Assembly: GCA_021397845.1 (NCBI GenBank)
Contig: CM038053.1
Coordinates: 110,831,825 to 110,895,824, forward strand
Reading direction: 5' to 3'
Source: Areca catechu
Taxonomy: Eukaryota; Streptophyta; Magnoliopsida; Arecales; Arecaceae
DNA: 64,000 nt
In this document: positions 1-11,071 of the stretch, piece by piece
Position numbering within the stretch: position 1 is the first letter of the stretch
How the letters are laid out: each line of letters opens with the position of its first letter
Position numbers and translations under genes: made by a program
Notes under the pieces: model-generated
Seen by the model: the letters and a program-made list of their open reading frames with translations, nothing else
Told to the model about the DNA's origin: nothing
Databases searched by the model: none

Positions 1-352
1 AGTGAACTCATTCTCTAATGAGCACCCACATCCTAGTATTAGTGTCATACACAAGTGACTGTGAGAGCAGTCACCCTCTCCAATATACATGGGATGTGCT
101 AGTCTTACCGGAAAAACCCTGATCCCCTACTCAGGGTTCCTTTGTCTAGGAATATTTTAGATTAAGGTTTTAAGACTTTAGGTCTCACTGGTATGATCTC
201 ATCATAACCCTAAAATCATAGCCCTAATCTATGGGGTTCATCATATAATAAACACAGCGTTTGATGAAAAATAATGCCTTTATTAGAATATTGTCAATTA
301 CAATGGTTTGGGAGATACAACATAGATTGGCTTGTAGGGCACATGCCTTTCA
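1..352 (-). repeat. Partial LTR, Angela-type copia (CopF family)
   Basis: Read on the minus strand from 352, this matches the first ~350 bases of the LTRs that start at 45553 and 63194, at roughly 97% identity by eye. The LTR start (TGAAAGG on the minus strand) lies at 352. No polypurine tract abuts it on the right, so this is the outer edge of a 5' LTR or of a solo LTR. The rest lies left of the window. Confidence 0.9.
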
Positions 353-1085
353 TTTCCTTGGATAAGGATCCATACACTCAAACTAGCAAGAACATCTCAC
401 TCCAAACAAGAACACAAGAGAACTAGAACACAAGAGAAATAATCCTTTCATTAATCATCATAGCATAGCATGAAAACAAATAAGAGCTTTGGGGCCCTAT
501 TTATAGGATCCTAAGCTAGGGGAATTCAGCTAAGGGTGGAAGGGAGAGGATAAGGATGGCTTAGTTGGCTCCAACAACTCTTAGATAAGTGGTTCTAACT
601 AAAAACAAATTGTAGGTAGAAAGTTACAACCACTTTGACATGTGGCATCTAGAGGGTCCTAATGTGGCTTCCAAGTGCTGATGTGGAGGCTTAGGTATCA
701 TAATTTGTGGCATCCCACATGTCAAATATTGTTGGGGTAGTGGAAGGTATCTTTATGTTTCCATAAAACTCTTGATATAGTGTAATTCCTTCTCCCCCAA
801 GGTTGCTTGATGTGTTATTCGCCATGTGAAAAAATTTGGCTTCAAGTCTTGGCTTGGATTGGGCTTGAATGGCTTGAATTGGGGTTTGAAGAGGTGGCCC
901 TACATCATGCTTGAACTTGAGTCGACTTTTGGCTTTTCTCATGAGTCGACTCATGCAACCAACTCATGAATAAACTTGGCCTCTTCCATGTGTCGGCTCA
1001 TGAACTTGCTTTAAATTTTGGAACTTGCTTCAAGTCTCAAGGCTTTATTGACTATAGCTACAAAAACAAGGTGAGTTAATCAAAG
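353..1085. other. Non-coding, repeat-like sequence with a minus-strand TATA box
   Basis: No gene recognised. A minus-strand open frame of 87 codons (691-954) resembles no family I know. A good TATA motif (minus-strand CCTATAAATAG) lies near 502-512. Three GAGTCGACTC-like boxes lie at about 917, 943 and 993, resembling the boxes in the SIRE-type LTRs further right. This could be a decayed LTR read leftwards, but I found no second copy or TSD. Confidence 0.4.
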
Positions 1086-2889
1086 TATATATTCTTATTA
1101 TTGATGTCCCCATTAAAAATGTTATTAGGTGCAGTTAAGTACTTGTTAAGTCAATGATGAATCTAGATGGGATTGACCACTCCAATGTGTTGGAAAAAAT
1201 GCTCTATTGTATTTTAATTTAGTAAGATCTTGGCCAAGACAATCCTTGTTAGGAGTTACATGATTTGTTAGGTTGAGATATATCTTGATGCATTATATAG
1301 GAGTTGGCAGTTGACTCTGAAATTATGTTGAGTATTAGGTAAAAGGGATGAATTATATAGAAACCACATGTCTAGGTTCTTAAATATTGCAAACATTCGA
1401 CCTATTCAAATATCGAGCACCATTGCTAGATGGTCACTTCGATTAGTTCATAAATTGATTCCTAGACTACCAGCTTAATGTTCAAACCTATAGGGTCACA
1501 CATATAAGAAGTTTCTAACTGATCATGATGGCTGATTAATGATTAAGAATCATTCAATAGCAAAACTATAAATATGATTAACAATGAACTCTATACAAAT
1601 ATTATAAATTAATAATTAATCAATTATTAACTAATTATAAAAGGATTAATTATTAACTTAATTTCTAATTGGCTCAATTTGATTGAGCAAAAAGGTTTAT
1701 GTTAAGCCTAATTGAATATGGTTTAATTGGGTTTTACTTGATTAGGTTATTCGATGACCTAATTGATAAGGATTTCTATTTTTAGTTTGATTCAGACTTG
1801 GGCTTAGTTCATTCTAGATTTAATTGAAATTTAATTAATCCTAATTGAGACCTAATTGGATTGGATTTAAGTTAGTTAAATTAGTTATAACCAAATTAGT
1901 TTTGGTTACTAACTAATTTTTGTCAAATCTTGGTCAAACCCTAATCTAGTCCAACTTGTTTTCTTTCCTAAAAATTCTCCATACCTTCCTAGATTTTCTT
2001 CATGAACTCTCCATGAAAAAAATTAGTTTTTTTATCTTCTCTTATTATCATTTAGGTTATGATTGGTTTGAATTAAATCTAAATTTATTTGAATTTAATT
2101 AGAGGAGTTCTATTGGGAATAGAATACCCAGTCATATTCAAACATCATCATTTTATCCTAATCTAATCCCTCTCTAATCAACAAACTTTCACTTCAATTT
2201 TTGTCATATATGCAACATTAAGAGACCAATTATCATGAAAAATCTGAAGTAAAATTACCATGAAAATAAGAGGAAAAGGGGGCATGAATTCTAGATTAGC
2301 ATGAGAGGTTCTTTTAGGACTAGGGTTGAAGGGAGAGAAAAAAGAAGGATAAAATATTGGAAGAGGGTTTCTTGAGTTTTATTTTCTTCCTTCTTGATCT
2401 AGTCTCTTCATCCTCTTCTTGGATTTGTTAGAAAGCTTAAGAAAGTCTAAGAAATAAATTATTTTCAGCCATCCAGTGGCTTTCGAAAGGATCTAGTAGT
2501 CCCGAGAGGTTGATCATATCAGGACTTTGTGTGGATAATTCATAGAGGCTGGATATCTTGTGCAGCTACAAAGCAATGTAGAGAGCCTTTACCATGTACC
2601 ATCAATAGTGGAGATCATCAACCCATGATCAGTTTTGAAATTAGATTTCATATTATTTGTCAAATAGATTTAAAGCATGCAATAGGTAAATCGATGCATG
2701 TTGATTTTATTTTTTTTATACTGCATATCATATTATGATCTTGATTAGGAATTATTAGAATTATTATAAATATATGTTTTTTATTTAAAATAGTTTGAAA
2801 ATAGATATACTTCGTTATAAATTATAAACAAAAATGTGCATGAAATCCTAGGAAAATTTCAACAAATTCCACATCTTAGCTAGTAGTAG
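1086..2889 (+). repeat. Decayed copia LTR-like sequence
   Basis: AT-rich and non-coding. Segments follow the order seen in copia LTRs: a 'gaacctatagggtcacacat'-like stretch near 1480, an AT-rich Asp/Asn-poor non-coding middle with many 'aattgg' words, then near 2520 a 'tttgtgtggat' stretch like the U5 part of the CopF LTR near 57920. Exact ends are not resolved. It appears to separate the two ends of older minus-strand LTR material. Confidence 0.4.
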
Positions 2890-3044
2890 ACTCAGGCTAA
2901 TCCAATTAAATCATTAGATATTAGGTCAAGCCCAAATGCATGAATTAATTTGAACCGATTTTACTTAACTTTTGAATTAAACACCTTTGTACATGTGAGC
3001 CTACAAGTCATGATTAATGTCTAGCAACATGTCATGATTACTAG

Positions 3045-4461
3045 TGTGGGCACCAAGATTAGACAGAGGCTCCTCAACCCTCTGTGGATATCTAATTAGG
3101 TTTCTTAATCTTTTTGGATCCTATAATAAGGCTTAAAGCCTGAGTAATTTGCTTTCGAGTCATGTAATTAGTATCTAGTTGGTTTCAATTTTTGGTTTGG
3201 TCTTATAACTTGGCCAATTTGGTCAAGTTAGGGTCAATTGGTCCTATAATTAGCCAAATTGGTTCTCAAGCTCAAGTCAATTTAAAGACGAGTCAAGCCA
3301 CCTCTCCTCCATGTCAACTCATGGAGTGCCACATCATCAATGCCACATGGCATGGGAGGCGTCACTTCAGCTCATGGAGTGCCACATTATCAATGCTCCA
3401 TGGCATGGGAGGCGCCACTTCACCAAGCACCTTGGGTGGCCAAGTTCAAGCTGAAATTTCAAATTCAAAATCCATGTTGATGCCCATTAACCTCCCCTTG
3501 ATCCTAGCCAACAACATTCTCACTCCACGCCCTCAAATCAAGCTACCAAGATCAAGCATCATGGTTGGCCAAGAAAAGACTTAAAATTCAAAAGTTGGAT
3601 GCCAAGCTTCATGAAAAGGGATTTCAAATTTCAAGTTGGATGCCCCTTGGAATGAGAGTTCAAATTCAAAATTAGGCACCCCCTTGATTCATCCTCAAAT
3701 CATGTTTTGTAACTCCTTTCATTTGAATTCAAATGAGGACTTGGGAGCTTATAAAAAGGCCCTAACCCTCTTGTAAAAGATTATTGATGACTGAAAAAAA
3801 AACTCAAAAATTTTATTCCTTCTTGCCCTTGTCTCTTTACTTGGAACTCTGTGAGAGAGTGTGCCTTCACTTTCGAGTGTCGAAGGGTGTGAGGCCCTAG
3901 ATATCCCCTTCTTATGCAATCCACCAACCCCTTGGATGCCCTCTGGAAGATCCTCCTGGACGCCCCACAAGAAGAGCCCTTCTTGACCGCCACCTTTATT
4001 TCACCTCTCTTTTGTTTCTTTACTTTCCCATTCCTTCTTGTTTTCTAACTTTTTTCTAGGTTGCTTGTAGTTCCTTCGGGTACCACGAATAAAGGAGTCG
4101 GTCCCCCTTGCCTCCAGGACCATCTGACGGAAAGTCGATGAATCCACGGGGTCGAGGGATCAATCTTCCAAGCCGCATCCGTAAGTGTGAGCGAACTCGG
4201 CATCGGGTGCTTCAAAGCTTCGAGAGGTTTGCACTCCCTAGTCTTTTAAGTCGGGTATTGATTTAGAGCTAAGTCCTACCGGGGTTTCTCAATCCTGGGT
4301 TCCTTCTTTATTACTATTTAGGATCCATGTTTGCATGCTTGAGTTTCTTGTTATTATACATATCTCTAGATCTATTCTTAGTTTGAGTTCGGGAATTGGT
4401 AAATCAATTAAAACATAAAAACAAAAATAAATCACCTGCATGCATCCTAGGTCCCACATCA
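3045..4461 (+). mobile_element. Candidate solo LTR (gypsy-like), 1.4 kb
   Basis: The sequence starts TGTGGG and ends CCCACATCA. It is flanked by ACTAG (3040-3044) and ACTAC (4462-4466), a 4/5 match as TSD. It interrupts a continuous alignment of the CopE LTR, which is independent evidence for insertion at this point. A TATA box (CTTATAAAAAGG) lies near 3750, followed by a C/T-rich region as expected for R-U5. A 53-bp tandem duplication lies in the U3 part. No coding sequence, PBS or PPT is present. Confidence 0.6.
3318..3423 (+). repeat. 53-bp tandem duplication
   Basis: Two copies (3318-3370 and 3371-3423), each starting CTCATGGAGTGCCACAT and ending in GGGAGGCG plus CACTTCA. They lie in the U3 part of the candidate solo LTR, upstream of its TATA box. 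Confidence 0.85.
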
Positions 4462-5332
4462 ACTACCTACAAGATGTAAAATTTTATGGAATTACCAAAA
4501 AAACCCTTTCATAGTAAATTATCATGCAATTCAATCTTTCGATCAAATAACATCCTGAATAAGCTATGGTCATAAAATCATGTCAATCTCAAATGCTTAT
4601 CTATATGTATCTCGATTTAATGGTGATGACTTAATTGATGAAATATTAGAAATACTTTCAAATCTTAATCATACTATAGCCAAAGATTTTCTAAGTCATC
4701 ATCCTATGAGATTACATAGGATGTACTCTCCTTTTATAGGGAGTGATTGATTTCATGTTGACTACTCACAACCTCTATACATACTTCACCATGCACAGAA
4801 CATCCCACACATATCTCAAAGAATTATGCTAGAGAATGAACCAAAGTATAGATTCATAAATTCAAGGTTCCATGGTGATCTCAGGTCTAAAGATCACTTG
4901 CACCGCTCCCACTTAAGAACAATCTATTAACATGCTTGTAAGCTTTATTAGATGTTCTCGTATATGTCATATTAGTAAACTTATTCTTCAATGAGCAACC
5001 ATTTCCATGTATTAGTGTTACCACACAAGTGAATGTAAGATCAATCACCCTCCTCAATAAGCATACAAAGGATGTGCCAGTCTTAGTTGAATCATTGATC
5101 TCTGACTTAATGATCCTATGACTAGGAAGTTTTGAATTGGACTATCAATATTTTAGGTCTCATTAGGGTTCATCATAAACTTAATTAAATAATAAGACAT
5201 AGAATATGATGAAATAAAATGCTTTAAAATATTATTAAATAATTAATGTCATGTACATGAGTAAAAAAATAAAATACAGAATACTCCCATCACATTATCT
5301 ATACAATTAGCTTGTAGGGCACTATTTTTTTA

Positions 5333-6983
5333 ATCTCCCACTGCACTAAAGCCAACACCCCTATACATGATGTCCAAGCAATCAATGTGATAGTCAATCT
5401 GCTGCATTGACATGGCTTTAGTGAATGAGTCCACTATGTTCTTACATTTGAAACTTTTTCGATTCATTACTACTCTATATAGAGTATTTATATATTTTAA
5501 GATGGATTTCCTATCATCTGGATTAAAAATTAAATTCTTTAAACATCTCTAAAACTTTCCAAGTTACTAGATAGAGAATGTTTTAAACAATTTTTCCAAT
5601 GATCCTTTTTTGGATTTGCCTGAATATAATCAAGCTTGGTACATAGGATAGCGTATCTGATAAAATCTATAGCCAAAGTATGAACTCAATATCTTACTTG
5701 AGAAATGTATGCCATTATCTTTGGATAAATAAACTCTTTTACACCCAATTACGTTGAACATCTTCAACATAAATACTTTGTACCTAGACTGGGACAAGCC
5801 TAACATCCAATTAAGATCTATCTTTATAAATCTTTAATTCCTTGTGGTAGGATGTTTAACCCAAATCTAATATGGAAAACTATTATGATAGTATATACTT
5901 TACCGATACTACATTGGTATTTCATTTCCAATGAATAGTATGACATCATCATATATACCTTTGAAGACAAAAGTATTTCCACTTATCTTCATGATCATTC
6001 ATGGTTTATTGACCTTTTTTGATAAAGTCAAATAATTTGACTATCTCATCAAAAATGGATGCACCAACTTTAGAATTCTTCTTTAAAGGTCATAACATTA
6101 TCTTTTTCAATGATGTGTGGCTAATTGTCATTCTCAATATAAACATATACATGAGAGTTACATTTCGAACTTTCCATGACCTCGGAAGAGGAAATATGTG
6201 ATGTGGTTGTACCTTATCAAAAGTACTATTAGTTGAGTTGAGGAATAACCTGTGGACTATCCATAGGTTATTATAGGATTGATAATAGGTCTTGAATTTT
6301 TTAAAATTCAACTATCCTGCCATTAGCCCCTTTATAGGATAAACTCCTTTTCTAAGAAGGTGGCAAACCTACTACCAAACACATGTTCAACAAGATGGTC
6401 GAAGTAATATCCAATACTCTTATATGGACAACATTTTTTTGATATAATACTTATGTTAATAAACTCTATTGACATAAGAAGGTTAGCTCCATATCATCAA
6501 ATAATTGAGACTCAGCCTCTGTCCTTTCATATCTCATATGAAATACTACTTGCAGATTTAAGTGATACTTTGTTCAAAATACATGCAGTAAACATAAGGC
6601 AACTTCTCTAAAAGGAGAGGAAAATGTTTATAAAGCATATCATGGACTGCACCATATCTAATAAAGTGCAAATCCTCTAAACTACAATACCAAATATAGT
6701 ATATAAGGAGAAGTCCATTTAGAGAGAGTTCCAAGATGATTAAGGAACTTACAAGTTTAGTATTCAACATCTCAATCAAATCAAAGAGCATTAATACTCT
6801 TACTTGTTTGTTTCTTAACCAAAATATTGGTACTCCTTATCAAAGACTTTGAATTTATATTTCAACAAATAGATATCCAAACCTTAACATAATATCAACA
6901 AAGGTGATGAACTAGGAGTATCTTTATTTTGCTTTTTAACTCCCTGCTGCTATCTATATAGTTGTTTGCATGGAGAAGAAATG
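5333..6983 (-). pseudogene. CopE pol remnant (RT end and RNase H)
   Basis: Decayed copia pol, read leftwards. Next to the LTR is a polypurine tract (minus GCAGTGGGAGAT). It is preceded by the usual end of RNase H: translation near 5430-5340 gives 'DSFTKAMSMQQIDYH', the counterpart of the DPFTKAL ending of CopF. Near 5850-5740 the translation 'WMLGLSQSRYKVF' matches the RT/RNase H linker of CopF ('RMLGLSRSRYINLVL'). No frame stays open for more than about 80 codons. The segment stops at the CopS insertion point. Open frames at 6558-6791 and 6895-7107 are incidental. Confidence 0.65.
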
Positions 6984-6988
6984 CAAGT
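6984..6988. other. CopS target site duplication, left copy
   Basis: CAAGT directly before the LTR start. It is repeated exactly at 18674-18678 directly after the second LTR. Confidence 0.95.
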
Positions 6989-7322
6989 TGTTGACCCCAT
7001 AAGTGATTTTGATGATAACCAAACATTGGAGCATGTACATTTATTACTAACAACTCTTCAAGTGTTTGACAAGTTTTTGTAGGATGTATAACATGTCTAA
7101 ACTTCAAATCCTACATTTCTATTTTCTTGTTTGAGTTGTGTTGTAAGTGTTAATGTAAAGAAGAACCCAATTAAAAATGCTAAGAAAAATCAAGCTAAAA
7201 AGGGTTACTTCTATAAGTGTGTGTGCCTTAAATTTTTTTTGAGTTGGTTTGTGTGAGATTATAAAAGCATTGGTGAGAGTTTTCTTTAAGTTCAAATTAA
7301 AAAAACTCTGAAGAAGACACTC

Positions 7323-7858
7323 GAGCCGACCCCAAGAAAAGAAGAGCCGACTCTGCTTACTGGCACGAAGCAAGGATTCTGGAACGTAGCTATCCGAGCT
7401 GACTTGATGGAAAGCGAGCTACCTCTAGTAAATCCGAGTCGACTAGAATCAGTCCGAGTCGACTAGAATCAGTCCGAGCCGACTCCTCCAGAGTCCATTT
7501 TCTAAAAGTTTTCTGAGAACAGCCAGGCGAGCCGACCCGACCTAGGAAGAGCTAACTCTGCCAGACCTAATTTCAAAAGCCTGAGAAAGTGAGCGGACCC
7601 AAACTGCATCGAGCCGACTCTTCTAGAGTAAGGTTTTTCGAACCTGAGAAGAAGAGCTGACCCAAGCTGAAAGGAGCCGACTCCTTGAGTTCAAAATTTT
7701 CAAGATTCAAGTTCGAGCCGACCCGACCTACAAAGAGCCGACTCGTCCAGAGTGATATTCTACGCTCTGAGAGAAAGAGCCGACTGCATTGAAGAAATGG
7801 CGACTCGACCTATCGACTTGAAGGATCCGAGCCGACTCAAAGGAATCCGAGCCGACTC
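7323..7858 (+). promoter_or_regulatory. Phased array of GAGCCGACTC boxes in the LTR
   Basis: Near-palindromic 10-mers (consensus GAGCCGACTC, some GAGTCGACT) start at 7323, 7344, 7396, 7436, 7456, 7476, 7529, 7549, 7591, 7611, 7654, 7674, 7715, 7735, 7777, 7797, 7829 and 7849. Spacing is mostly 20-21 or 41-43 bp. From 7529 to 7797 pairs of boxes 20 bp apart recur every 61-63 bp. The array lies in the upstream part of the LTR, where promoter elements are expected. A regulatory role is inference. Confidence 0.75.
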
Positions 7859-8328
7859 GAATGTCACTTCCAGGTATCTAACGTCTAGTTCCATAAATTA
7901 TTTTTGAATGCCAAAAAGTGCTACAACGGTCACAAATCATTTCCCAATGGTCTACAACGGCTAAAACTGCCTTGGGATGATGGAAGACATTAAATTTGAA
8001 GGATTTGAACTACCTAAAAGCAATTAAGAAGAGAGTTCAAAAAGAAGAAGAGAGAGCTTCATTGAATATCCAACCAATCAAGAGAAAGAGCACAAGAGCA
8101 TTCAATTTTGCATTCAAGCCTTTAACAACTCTGATCTAAAGCTTGAATCATCAGTGGAAGAAGCCACTGAAGTCATTAAAGCTTATTCAAGTGCATTCAA
8201 GTGGACTTCCAACGAGCTACACCGGTAACTATCCGACAACTTAAGTTTGTCATTTATTGTTGCATTTATTTTCAATTAAATCTTTGAATTGTTGGGTTAT
8301 TTGTGAGCTCGGTTGAAAAACCAAATAG

Positions 8329-8500
8329 GTTTTTGGTGAGCCTTATTAAAATCAAGGTTTAGGTTTTTGGTGATCTTGTAAAAACCAAGTTAGGTTTCGT
8401 TGGTGAGCCTGTTAAAACCAAAGGGTGTTGGATTTTCTTTGGTGATCCCGTAAAAACCAAAGTGTAGTGGTTTTGGATTATGATCCTATAAAACAATCCT
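8329..8500 (+). repeat. Five ~35-bp hairpin-forming units in the LTR
   Basis: Units of the form (T)TTGGTGAnCC...TnnTAAAACCAA begin near 8329, 8362, 8394, 8432 and 8469. Several have perfect short stems, for example GGTTTTT with AAAAACC (8362-8386) and CTTTGGT with ACCAAAG (8437-8461). The same units occur in the 3' LTR near 18253-18420. Confidence 0.75.
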
Positions 8501-8754
8501 ACTGTATTTGGGTATGAATATAGTGAAAATCCCAAGTGGTATCTTGGGTAGTGGACGTAGGAGCTGGGTTGCTCCGAACCATTATAAATTTGGTGTGTTT
8601 GTGTTATGCTTTCTCTACTTTGTTTAGCTTCTGCATTCTACAACTTTATCATAGCACCTACCACTTGCAAAGGATTTTGAAATTGCACATTACATGCATA
8701 AACTTTTTAAATACCAAATTCACCCCCCTCTTGGATAGCCACCTGGGCAACAAC

Positions 8755-8768
8755 TGGTATCAGAGCAG
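8755..8768 (+). promoter_or_regulatory. CopS primer-binding site
   Basis: TGGTATCAGAGCAG, two bases after the LTR end. The first 12 bases match the 3' end of plant initiator tRNA-Met, the usual copia primer. Confidence 0.95.
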
Positions 8769-8797
8769 AGTCTCTGAATATACTAGAGTAAAGATCG

Positions 8798-10303
8798 ATG
8801 GCTCAACCCTTGAGTACATCTTTGGCCGAAGGTCAATCAACCAATAGACCTCCACTCTTCACAGGCACAAATTATTCTTATTGGAAAGCACATATGAAAA
8901 TCTACATTCAAGCTATTGATTTTCAATTGTGGAAGGTCATTCTTAAAGGGCCACATGTTTCCATGACTAAAATTGATGGCGTGGACGTCCCTAAGCCTGA
9001 AGAGGAATGGGATGAAAATGACATGAAATTAGGAGAATTGAATGCCAAAGCCATGAACTTGCTTTACTGTGCTTTGGACTCAAATGAGTTTAACAAAATT
9101 TCCATCTACTCTTCAGCAAAGAAAATCTGGGATAAACTTAAGGTGACCCATGAAGGAACTTCACAAGTGAAAAACTCAAAGATAAATCTTTTAGTGCACA
9201 ATTATGAATTGTTTAAGATGGATCCTAATGAAAGTATTTCTACCATGTACACTAGATTTACATATATTATTAATGGTTTGAAAAGTCTTGGTAGGGTATA
9301 TTCAAATGCTGACTTAGTACAGAAAATCTTGAGATCACTTCCTGACAAATGGGATCCTAAAGTCACAGCCATCCAGGAAGCTAAAGACTTGAATATTCTA
9401 ACAATGGATGAATTAATGGGATCTCTCATCACTCACGAATTAGTCATGTAGCATAGAACGGATGATGATCAGAAAAAGAAGAAAATGATTGCATTCAAGG
9501 CTGCATTAGAATCTAAAGATGATGAAGAAACTGAAGGTGACTCCTCCTCCTCTGAAGATGGTCTTGAAGATGAAGACATCGTAATGGTCATGAGGAGATT
9601 TAGAAAGTTTATGGAAAAGAAGAAAGGAAGGTATAATAGAAAATTTTATAAACAAAGAGAACAATCAAAAGAAAAGGTCAAGGACAAAGATGAAGATAAA
9701 GAACAAGTCCCCACCTTCTATGAATGTTAGAAACCGGGGCATATTCGTCCGGACTATCCTCAACTAAAGAAATCTCTCAGAAAGAAGAAAAAGAAAGTGA
9801 TGGTTGCCACGTGGAGCGATAGTGAAGACTCCACTTCAACTGAAGAAGAAGCGACCATGAAAATAGCAAATCTATGTCTAATGGATATCGAGGATGAGGT
9901 AAATTCTCCCGATACTCAGATTGAATTTACTATCTAAATTTAAAAAGGCTGGAGTAAAGATTAGATCATTAAAGTATATCAATGATTCTTTACTTAAAGA
10001 GAAAAATGAAAATTTGGAAAAGAACCATTCACTGAAAAAGGAACTTCACATCTTTTCTGAAAAATGCAATGATTTGAAATATGAGAATAATGAATTGAAT
10101 GATAAAAACAGAGTTTTGCTAAAAGAAAACAATGAGCTGAAGAAGGAGGTAGAAAAACTCAAGCCACTTGTTGAAAAATTAACTTTGTCTTCTAATGAGC
10201 TTGAGTTAATTCTTAAAGAACAAAGAATTTCTGGAAATAAAGCTGGAATAGATTTTAATGCTTCAAATTCAAATTATGTTTCAGCTGCCACTTTTGTGAA
10301 ATA
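8798..10303 (+). pseudogene. CopS gag, broken
   Basis: Nucleocapsid-type gag. The ATG at 8798 is the first after the PBS and gives the copia capsid start, with 'FTGTNYSYWKAHMKIYI' at residues 23-39. The capsid runs open for 217 codons to a TAG at 9449. The same frame continues through an acidic and then basic stretch to a second TAG at 9728, which falls inside the first zinc knuckle (C-X2-C-X4-H-X4-C). That knuckle has also lost its first and last Cys (F and Y instead). A frame change follows. 9921-10303 is a 127-codon coiled-coil segment rich in Lys, Glu, Asn and Leu, typical of SIRE gag tails. The stop at 9449 is one base away from a Gln codon. Confidence 0.9.
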
Positions 10304-10633
10304 AAAAGACCTTATTCCCAAGTTTACTTCTTATAAAACTTTTGTTACAAAAGACACTATTTCCATTTCAAAACCTGCTTCATATGTTACTAAGAATTTA
10401 AAGGCAAGACCTGCTATTTCTGCACTTCATGCATCTAGAATTTCAAAAATAAAATTATTTCAAAATTCTAGAATCAAATGTTTTGCTTGCAAAAGATTAG
10501 GACATAAAGTCTTTAACTACAATACAATCAGAAATGTCCATAATGTAAGAAAGATTTGGCTTCTCAGAGGAACCAACTCAGCTAACCCGAAAGGATCCAA
10601 GTTAGCTTGGGTACCTAAAAGCACTCCTTAATT
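10304..10633 (+). pseudogene. CopS second zinc knuckle and linker, broken
   Basis: Between the coiled coil and the protease. Translation near 10481-10525 gives 'CFACKRLGHKVFNYN', a second CCHC knuckle with its last Cys changed to Tyr. SIRE-type gags often carry two knuckles. Stops occur at the start (10302) and end of the segment. Confidence 0.75.
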
Positions 10634-11071
10634 TTGTTGCAGGAATGTCTTGTAGCCCAGAAATCAAAGAAAAAATGGTATCTCGATAGTGGCTGCTCAA
10701 GGCATATGACGGGTGATAAGGATCAATTCATCACCCTGGAAATGAAAGGAGGTATGGTTACATTTAGAGACAATGGCAAGGGAAAAATAATTGAAATTGG
10801 TAAGATCAAAATAACCCCCTCTACTTTCATTGAAAATGTACTGCTAGTAGTTAAGTTGAAGCACAATCTATTGAGTATTAGTCAATTGTGTGATAAAGGC
10901 TTCAAAGTTATCTTCGAATCATCTATGTGTATAGTAACAAACCTTCTTGATCCAAGCAGCAAATTCATTGGACACAGACTAGGAAATATTTATGTGGTAG
11001 ATCTAAATGATCTTGCCATGTCAAGTAGCTCCAGTCTAATTGCAATGAATGCTAAAACCAAGGAGTCTTGA
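10634..11071 (+). pseudogene. CopS protease domain
   Basis: Aspartic protease of the copia polyprotein. 'WYLDSGCSRHMTG' lies at about residues 15-27 of the open segment (10676-10714) and keeps the catalytic D-S-G. The typical continuation 'LLSISQLCDKGFKVIF' is present further on. The frame closes at a TGA at 11069, just before the integrase zinc-binding motif, which starts in the same region ('LLWHRRLGHAS'). It is part of one gag-pol polyprotein in intact relatives, so the internal stop is damage. Confidence 0.9.

Larger units (their letters stand above)
2890..5332 (-). repeat. CopE 3' LTR, split by a solo LTR
   Basis: 4467-5332 aligns on the minus strand, at clearly lower identity, with the first ~860 bases of the CopF LTR (45553 onward). 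The alignment continues on the other side of the 3045-4461 insertion: 'gtctagcaacatgtcatg' at about 3019 matches the CopF LTR near 46430. Its left limit is blurred by older sequence. Confidence 0.7.
6989..8752 (+). repeat. CopS 5' LTR
   Basis: 1764 bp, TGTTGACCCC to GGGCAACA, matching 16944-18673 along its whole length. It holds the box array at 7323-7858 and five hairpin-forming units at about 8329-8500. It has one more 20-bp box unit than the 3' LTR (the boxes at 7436 and 7456 correspond to a single box in the 3' LTR). Confidence 0.97.

Noticed and set aside
691..954. 87-codon minus-strand frame as a possible host gene
   Set aside because: No recognisable domain, composition like surrounding repeat sequence, and no supporting promoter-to-terminator context beyond one TATA motif.
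7323..7858. Regular short repeats with spacers, superficially CRISPR-like
   Set aside because: Box and spacers are too short and variable, the array is duplicated in both LTRs of a plant retrotransposon, and no cas-like genes exist.
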